A stretch of DNA of 53,435 nucleotides from Candidatus Magasanikbacteria bacterium CG_4_10_14_0_2_um_filter_33_14. Its GTDB lineage: Bacteria > Patescibacteriota > Patescibacteriia > Magasanikbacterales > UBA922. The stretch lies in assembly GCA_002793035.1 (NCBI GenBank), contig PFPL01000043.1:317-53751 (forward strand), read 5' to 3'. This document shows positions 47,936 through 53,435 of the stretch, piece by piece. Under the pieces are notes generated by a model, which saw only the letters and a program-made list of their open reading frames with translations, made no database searches and was not told the origin of the DNA. Numbering within the stretch: the stretch's first letter is position 1; every line of letters starts with the position of its first letter. A program made the position numbers and the translations under genes.

Positions 47936-48664
47936 ATGAATGAAAAAAAATCATGGCTTGTCCCAATTGTAGTTTTTGTGATATTAATCCTTGTATCTTT
48001 TGTGCTTGTGTTAGTGATGTTCAAAGATTCTTGGTTGAATAAGCAAGCTAATAATCAAAATAACGAAATCGAAGAATATTTTTGTACTGCTGATGCTAAG
48101 TTGTGTCCAGATGGTTCTTATGTAAGTAGGCAACATGATAATGGTTGCAAATTTGCAGCTTGTCCAGAAGCCGATACCAATACTAATGTTGGTTTTTTAG
48201 AAGATATTGATGCAGGAAATATGGGGTTCCCTAATTTGGAATGGCAGGAATTTACAGATGGAGATGTGAATTTTAGAGCACCAAAAGAAATAATGGGATT
48301 GAATTATGTAAGGTTTGATTATTGGCCACCTAGAGTAAGTATTTTGGGTAGTAGTTATACATGTGAAGAAACAGAGTTTGTTGTAAGTGGAAGTATTTAT
48401 GAAAAAGAAATTCAAGGTCGTACTTATTGTATAGAAACTTGGATTGAAGGAGCTGCAGGTTCTACCTATACAGATTATGCTTATACAGTAGCTTTGGATG
48501 ATATGACAATTGCTAAAATTGCTTTTACAGTTCGTATGCCACAGTGTTTGAACTATGATAGTCCAAAGAGTGAAGATTGTACTCTCGAAGAAAAAGAGTT
48601 TAGTATGGATAGAGTGGTTGATACAATTGTAGAAAGTCTAGCAGAACCAGAGTTAACATTTTAA
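47936..48664 (+). CDS. Membrane-anchored hypothetical protein, paralog of previous gene
   Basis: N-terminal TM; WQEFTDGDVNFRAP and YCIETWIEGAAGSTYTD. Confidence 0.7.
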   Translation: MNEKKSWLVPIVVFVILILVSFVLVLVMFKDSWLNKQANNQNNEIEEYFCTADAKLCPDGSYVSRQHDNGCKFAACPEADTNTNVGFLEDIDAGNMGFPNLEWQEFTDGDVNFRAPKEIMGLNYVRFDYWPPRVSILGSSYTCEETEFVVSGSIYEKEIQGRTYCIETWIEGAAGSTYTDYAYTVALDDMTIAKIAFTVRMPQCLNYDSPKSEDCTLEEKEFSMDRVVDTIVESLAEPELTF

Positions 48665-48672
48665 ATTAAATA

Positions 48673-48703
48673 AAAAAACGTCAGATAAATTCTGGCGTTT
48701 TTT
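48673..48703. terminator. Bidirectional intrinsic terminator
   Basis: AAAACGTCAGataaatTCTGGCGTTTTTT. Confidence 0.75.
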
Positions 48704-48729
48704 GTTATTTATTTTATTATTAATATATT

Positions 48730-49890
48730 TTAGTGATGATGTCCGTGAAATTCTTCTACTTTCATTTTTGTTACTTCAGTTTTGCTTAGAAAATGTGCTG
48801 CAATGTAAGTAGAAATTGGTACTGCCAAGATGAGAGCTGTACTACCAACCAGAGTACGTACGACTTCTTCGGAAATAAATTGGCTGTTTAAGCTGTACCA
48901 AAAAGGTGTATCAGGATAAGCTGAGAATAATAAAAATAAAGGGAGGGAGGCTCCGGCATAAGCCAAGACAAGAGTATTTACTAAAGATGAGATATGTTCT
49001 TTGCCAACTACCAAAGCTCTCTTATGTAACTCATGTTTTGACAAAGTTGGGTTAGCTAGTCTTAGCTCACCAACTACAGAAGTTTGAGCTGTGGTAATGT
49101 CATCCAACACACCTAGAGTACCGATAATTATACCTGCTAGGAGTAGTCCTTGTAGATTGATCTCTCCCAAAGACGAATTGGCTAAAAACATTGCATCTTC
49201 AGATCCTTGACCAAGTAGACGAGAAATATTTACAAAAAAAGTTGCAAGACCAATAGAAATCCCCAAAGTGATTAGTGTACTCAACATTGATAAATGAGTT
49301 CTTTTGTTGAAGCCATGAGCTAGATAAAGAGAAACACTCAGAATAACAACAGATCCAACAATTGTTATTAGCAGTGGATTGGCACCTCCAGCGATTTGAG
49401 GAACAATAAAATATCTAAGAACAAGAATACTAAATATTAGACCAAATAAAGATCCAAGACCTTTTAGTCTTCCAAAATAGAGTACCAGTAAAATAAAAAT
49501 TATAAAAATAAGTAATAGAGATGGTAATCGATAAGTATCTACATAGACATAATTACTACTGCCATCTATCAAATTGTTCTTTGAGATTATTATTTTTTCA
49601 CCAATATCTATTTTTTGGATATTATTTTCTGCTGTTTTATCTGGGATAGGTAATTGTACTTCATTGTTTTTTTCATTTCCTGACAATATTTTTACTTTGA
49701 TTACTTGCTTGCTTTTGGTGATATTTTCTTCATTTTTTTCTATTACATCTTCTATATTTAGTACTGAAGCTTTGAAATATTCTATGTCTGGTTTTTTTTC
49801 AGTAGTTGTGGTCTGTGCAAAAGTTTGTCTTGGTATTAGTAGACTGAGTGTAAGTAAAGTGAAGAAAAAGAGTTTTTTGGTAATTGTCAT
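48730..49890 (-). CDS. YibE/F family multi-TM protein
   Basis: GVLDDITTAQTSVVGELRLANP; 8 TM; signal peptide. Confidence 0.85.
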   Translation of the reverse strand: MTITKKLFFFTLLTLSLLIPRQTFAQTTTTEKKPDIEYFKASVLNIEDVIEKNEENITKSKQVIKVKILSGNEKNNEVQLPIPDKTAENNIQKIDIGEKIIISKNNLIDGSSNYVYVDTYRLPSLLLIFIIFILLVLYFGRLKGLGSLFGLIFSILVLRYFIVPQIAGGANPLLITIVGSVVILSVSLYLAHGFNKRTHLSMLSTLITLGISIGLATFFVNISRLLGQGSEDAMFLANSSLGEINLQGLLLAGIIIGTLGVLDDITTAQTSVVGELRLANPTLSKHELHKRALVVGKEHISSLVNTLVLAYAGASLPLFLLFSAYPDTPFWYSLNSQFISEEVVRTLVGSTALILAVPISTYIAAHFLSKTEVTKMKVEEFHGHHH

Positions 49891-49947
49891 AAGTTTATCT
49901 CTAAGTTAAGATTAGATACAGTATAACATAGTTGGGGATAGTTTACT

Positions 49948-49966
49948 ATTGCAAATCATTCGCAAT
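49948..49966. promoter_or_regulatory. Fur/Zur-type operator
   Basis: ATTGCAAAT-C-ATTCGCAAT, 9-1-9 near-perfect palindrome before the fur-family gene. Confidence 0.7.
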
Positions 49967-49986
49967 TGTGATATAGTATCTTCAAT

Positions 49987-50364
49987 ATGAAAGACATTTT
50001 AGAACAATTGAAAAATAAGGGCTACAAGCTTACTCAGCCTAGAGAAAAGGTTTTGGGTATTTTGCTTCATAATCATACAGCCTTGTCTGTTCAAGATATC
50101 CACAAAAAAATAGATAGTGTGGACAAAGCATCTGTGTATCGTGTGTTGAATTTGTTTGAAGAATTGGGGTTAGTAAATATCGAAAATTTTAATAATGAAA
50201 AACTATATTGTCTGACTCGTGATCCTCATCATCATATCATTTGTAAAAAATGTGGTTATAGTGAAGAAGTCCCTTGTACTTATGAACACCACGATTTCAA
50301 TAATTTTGATAATGTTCAACACCAGATGACTTTGACCGGTGTTTGTAATAATTGTAATAAATAA
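49987..50364 (+). CDS. Fur-family regulator (probable Zur)
   Basis: LTQPREKVLGILLHNHTALSVQDIHKKI...DKASVYRVLNLFEELGLV...DPHHHIICKKCG. Confidence 0.9.
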   Translation: MKDILEQLKNKGYKLTQPREKVLGILLHNHTALSVQDIHKKIDSVDKASVYRVLNLFEELGLVNIENFNNEKLYCLTRDPHHHIICKKCGYSEEVPCTYEHHDFNNFDNVQHQMTLTGVCNNCNK

Positions 50365-50369
50365 AAAAT

Positions 50370-51290
50370 ATGTTTAAGAAAATAATTTTGACTGCTATTT
50401 TATTCTTGGGAATTACTTCTATTTTTAGTGGCTGTAGTTTGAATAATAAAAATAATCAAGAAAGTAATAATGCTAAAATAAAAGTAGCTGCTAGTATTTT
50501 CCCAATTTATGATATCACAAAAGAAATTGCTGGAGATAAAATAGACGTAAATCTGATTCTTCCTCCTGGTGCTAGCCCTCATACTTTCGAAGTGTCAGCT
50601 TCACAGATAAAAAATTTGCAAAATACAAAATTGTTTTTTGTAAACGGACAAAATTTGGATAGTTGGGTAGAAAATATTTCTTCTTCAGTCTCAGGTTCTC
50701 AAACTATTGATTTGAGTGAAGTAGTAGATTTGCAACAGCTAGATGAAAATAATCCAAATCATAGACCTGACGAAGAAGACTCAGGTTTCGATCCCCACTA
50801 TTGGTTGAATCCAAAAAATGTTTATGCTGTATCAGAAGAAATACTAAATCAATTGGTAGTACTGTCTCCAGAAGATGAGCAATACTTTTTGGGGAATTAT
50901 AATAATTTTGTAAATGAATTGCAAAGTAAGGATACAGAATGGAAAGATAAAATGAATAGTTTGTTAGACAAAAATATTTTTGTTTTTCATGATGCTTGGG
51001 GATATTTTGCAGATAGTTTTGATCTGACTATCGTGGGTACTTTTGAACCATTTCCAGGACAAGAGCCAACGCCAAAATATTTGAAAGAATTACAAACTGC
51101 TGTCAAAGAAAATAATATCAAAACTTTGTTTGTCGAGCCTCAGCTTTCACAAAGTTCTATCAAGACTTTGGCGAGTGATTTGGGGGTGCAGATAGAAGTA
51201 CTAGATCCTTTGGGAGGAGTGGAAGGTAGAATGAGTTATATTGAGATGATGGATTTTAATGTGAATAATGTATATGGATTATTGAAATAA
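50370..51290 (+). CDS. znuA: Zinc/manganese ABC transporter substrate-binding lipoprotein
   Basis: GCSLNNK lipobox; VAASIFPIYDITKEIAGDKIDVNLILPPGASPHTFE; FDPHYWLNPKN; FHDAWGYFADSF. Confidence 0.88.
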   Translation: MFKKIILTAILFLGITSIFSGCSLNNKNNQESNNAKIKVAASIFPIYDITKEIAGDKIDVNLILPPGASPHTFEVSASQIKNLQNTKLFFVNGQNLDSWVENISSSVSGSQTIDLSEVVDLQQLDENNPNHRPDEEDSGFDPHYWLNPKNVYAVSEEILNQLVVLSPEDEQYFLGNYNNFVNELQSKDTEWKDKMNSLLDKNIFVFHDAWGYFADSFDLTIVGTFEPFPGQEPTPKYLKELQTAVKENNIKTLFVEPQLSQSSIKTLASDLGVQIEVLDPLGGVEGRMSYIEMMDFNVNNVYGLLK

Positions 51291-51303
51291 TAAATAGTTT
51301 TAA

Positions 51304-51402
51304 TTCCCCCTCCTATTAGGAGGGGCTAGGGGAGGTCTATAATATAATAAAACGTTTTATCTTGCTAAAGACCCCCTCTAACTCCCCCTACTAGGGGGAG
51401 AA
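51304..51402. repeat. Pair of inverted GC-rich REP-like palindromes
   Basis: TTCCCCCTCCTATTAGGAGGGGCTAGGGGAGGTC ... GACCCCCTCTAACTCCCCCTACTAGGGGGAGAA. Confidence 0.8.
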
Positions 51403-51414
51403 TAACAATTTGGT

Positions 51415-52134
51415 ATGCTAATAGAAGTAAAAAACCTATCTTACAAATTCAACGATTTCACTGCTCTGGAGAACGTCTCTTTTGAGATTGAAAAAGGGGA
51501 CATCGTGGCTATCATCGGGCCAAACGGTAGTGGTAAGACAACACTCTTACAAAATATTATCGGAGTACTTAGTCCAACTACTGGTACTATTACGATTGAT
51601 GGTGAGAAACCTAGAGACGTGAGAAAAAAAATTGGTTATGTTCCACAAAAATTTGAATTTGATAGAACTATTCCAATTAGTGTTCATGAATTCATGAGTC
51701 TAGAAAAATGTGGCAAAAAAGGTCATGATGAAAAAAATATTATAGAAGCTCTAAGAGAAGTTGGTCTAGAAGATGTGGAAGAAAAACAATTGGGACATTT
51801 GTCTGGTGGACAATTTCAACGTGTGATGATTGCACGCGCTCTGCTTCATGAAAAAGAAATATTAATTTTTGATGAACCTTCTACTGGAATAGATTTGGTA
51901 GGTGAAAAAACTATTTATGATTTGATAAAAAAAATAAATGAAGATAGAGGAACGACTTGTCTGATAGTTTCGCATGAACTTAATATCGTCAACAAATATA
52001 CCAAAAAAGTAGTTTGTATCAACAAACAAATGGTTTGTTATGGAAGCCCTGAAATTGTGATTACGCCTGAAACTTTGCAGAAGCTTTATGGTAGTGGTAC
52101 AGGACTTTATCATCCTCATAATCATATTCATTAA
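51415..52134 (+). CDS. znuC: Zinc/manganese ABC transporter ATP-binding protein
   Basis: IIGPNGSGKTTLLQNIIG, LSGGQFQRVMIARALL, LIFDEPSTGID. Confidence 0.92.
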   Translation: MLIEVKNLSYKFNDFTALENVSFEIEKGDIVAIIGPNGSGKTTLLQNIIGVLSPTTGTITIDGEKPRDVRKKIGYVPQKFEFDRTIPISVHEFMSLEKCGKKGHDEKNIIEALREVGLEDVEEKQLGHLSGGQFQRVMIARALLHEKEILIFDEPSTGIDLVGEKTIYDLIKKINEDRGTTCLIVSHELNIVNKYTKKVVCINKQMVCYGSPEIVITPETLQKLYGSGTGLYHPHNHIH

Positions 52135-52232
52135 TGTTATAAATGTTGAAGATGTCGTATCACTGCGTTTGTTCTAATTGATATTTCATTTATAACATTT
52201 TCAACAATTTCAACATATTCAACAATTATTTT

Positions 52233-53054
52233 ATGCTAGAATTCCTACAATACCCCTTCATGATTAGAGCTCTCTTGAGCGGTGTTTTCATTTCTATCTT
52301 ACTTGGCTGGCTTGGTACTTTTGTGGTGACTCGCAAAATGAGTTTCATTGGTGATGGAATTGCTCATGCGTCACTTGCTGGTATTGCTCTTGCAGTATTA
52401 CTTGGTTGGGCGCCGATTCCGACAGCGGTAATTCTTGCAAGTATCATCGCGGTGATTATTTATTTTTTGGAAAAGAAAACAAACATCTCAAGCGACATGG
52501 CGATAGCGCTCATGCTGACGACAGGAATGGCGATTGGTATTATTTTGCTTAGTTTTTATCAAGGTTATCAACCGGAGCTAATGAGCTACTTATTTGGCAA
52601 TATTTTGACTATCAATAGTTATGATTTGTGGTCAATTTTACTTATTGGTTCTGTAGTTTTGATAGCTCTACCTATTTTTTATCGCAAAATATTGTTTAGT
52701 ACTTTTGATCCTATCGGTTCTTATTTGTCGGGGATAAACAATTGGATTTTTGATTTGTTGCTTTATGTCTCGACTGCGATTGTGATTATCCTTAGTATCA
52801 AGCTAGTGGGTGTGATTCTCGTGAGTTCTTTGCTTGTCACACCAAGTGCGATTGCCAAAATGTTTGCCAAAAGTTTTAAATCTTTTACTTTGCTTACTAT
52901 TATCTTTTCAGTGTTTATTGTATTGATTGGACTTATTCTTTCTTATTATTTAGATTTGCCTTCTGGAGCGACAATTATTTTGACTGGTACTGCTTTGTTT
53001 ATTTTGGCGTATTTGTTTTCTTTGGCGTTGAAACGTAGAAGTATTAAAACATAA
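52233..53054 (+). CDS. znuB: Zinc/manganese ABC transporter permease (ABC-3 family)
   Basis: VVTRKMSFIGDGIAHASLAGIALA; multi-TM. Confidence 0.9.
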   Translation: MLEFLQYPFMIRALLSGVFISILLGWLGTFVVTRKMSFIGDGIAHASLAGIALAVLLGWAPIPTAVILASIIAVIIYFLEKKTNISSDMAIALMLTTGMAIGIILLSFYQGYQPELMSYLFGNILTINSYDLWSILLIGSVVLIALPIFYRKILFSTFDPIGSYLSGINNWIFDLLLYVSTAIVIILSIKLVGVILVSSLLVTPSAIAKMFAKSFKSFTLLTIIFSVFIVLIGLILSYYLDLPSGATIILTGTALFILAYLFSLALKRRSIKT

Positions 53055-53090
53055 AAACATGAAAATATAAAAATAATTTTGAAGATAAAA

Positions 53091-53120
53091 AAATCAACTT
53101 GGAGAAGTTGATTTTTTTTA
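53091..53120 (+). terminator. Intrinsic terminator
   Basis: AAATCAACTTggagAAGTTGATTTTTTTT. Confidence 0.8.
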
Positions 53121-53435
53121 TTTCAGCTAATGTTAGGGATATACGAAATTTCTCTGGAACGAAGTGGAAGAAAAATTTGGGTGAAGCACGAGCTGAGGGC
53201 TGAACCGTATATCCCTTGTTATACGCCCCGACAACCGAAGGGAGGAGAGCGCAGCGTGGCACGAAGCGTAGCGGAGTGAGTTCAAAAATATTTTTCGTTC
53301 TTATTCATTATGATAGGCTTTCCTCATTTCTTATAAATTTCATTTTTCAAAGATTCTTTATTTTTTTTCTGTATTATTTCGCAAAAAGTAATATAAAATA
53401 TCTAAGATGAAGATTATTATTAAAAATAAAAGAAA

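Overview
AT-rich, gene-dense bacterial chromosome segment. Gene content and style suggest a Patescibacteria/CPR-type genome (inference only, no database search was possible). Housekeeping genes recognised from protein motifs: recA, ftsK/spoIIIE, rpoB-rpoC, yebC/TACO1-type, ruvC, gap, pgk, trpS, a cspA-like gene next to a DEAD-box helicase, LCP family, SpoIID/LytB, ApbE plus an FMN-binding protein, a Fur/Zur-like regulator with a znuACB-type operon, and one tRNA-Asn(GTT). The least ordinary part is about 17.96-20.75 kb. It is a GC-richer accessory island with two small SD-preceded ORFs and, between them and the next gene, two divergent transcription units that look like structured non-coding RNAs. 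The minus unit (~20222->19060) has a 17-bp-spaced promoter, an intrinsic terminator, tandem modules with T-arm-like 5-bp/7-nt hairpins, acceptor-like closing stems, and hairpins whose outer stems differ by compensatory change. The plus unit (~20420->20740) has its own consensus-like promoter, nested helices with TTCG loops, and a terminator. Other points of interest: a probable ~1,690-aa helical protein ending in a Pol-beta/CCA-OAS-like nucleotidyltransferase motif, split at a homopolymer; a gene interrupted by an in-frame TGA; a synonymously diverged duplicate of the YebC N-terminus (MSGHSKWH); a duplicated tRNA-Asn 3' half beside a GC-rich phosphatase gene; a Zur-like operator; and REP-like GC palindromes. 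No CRISPR array, transposase or rRNA was seen.
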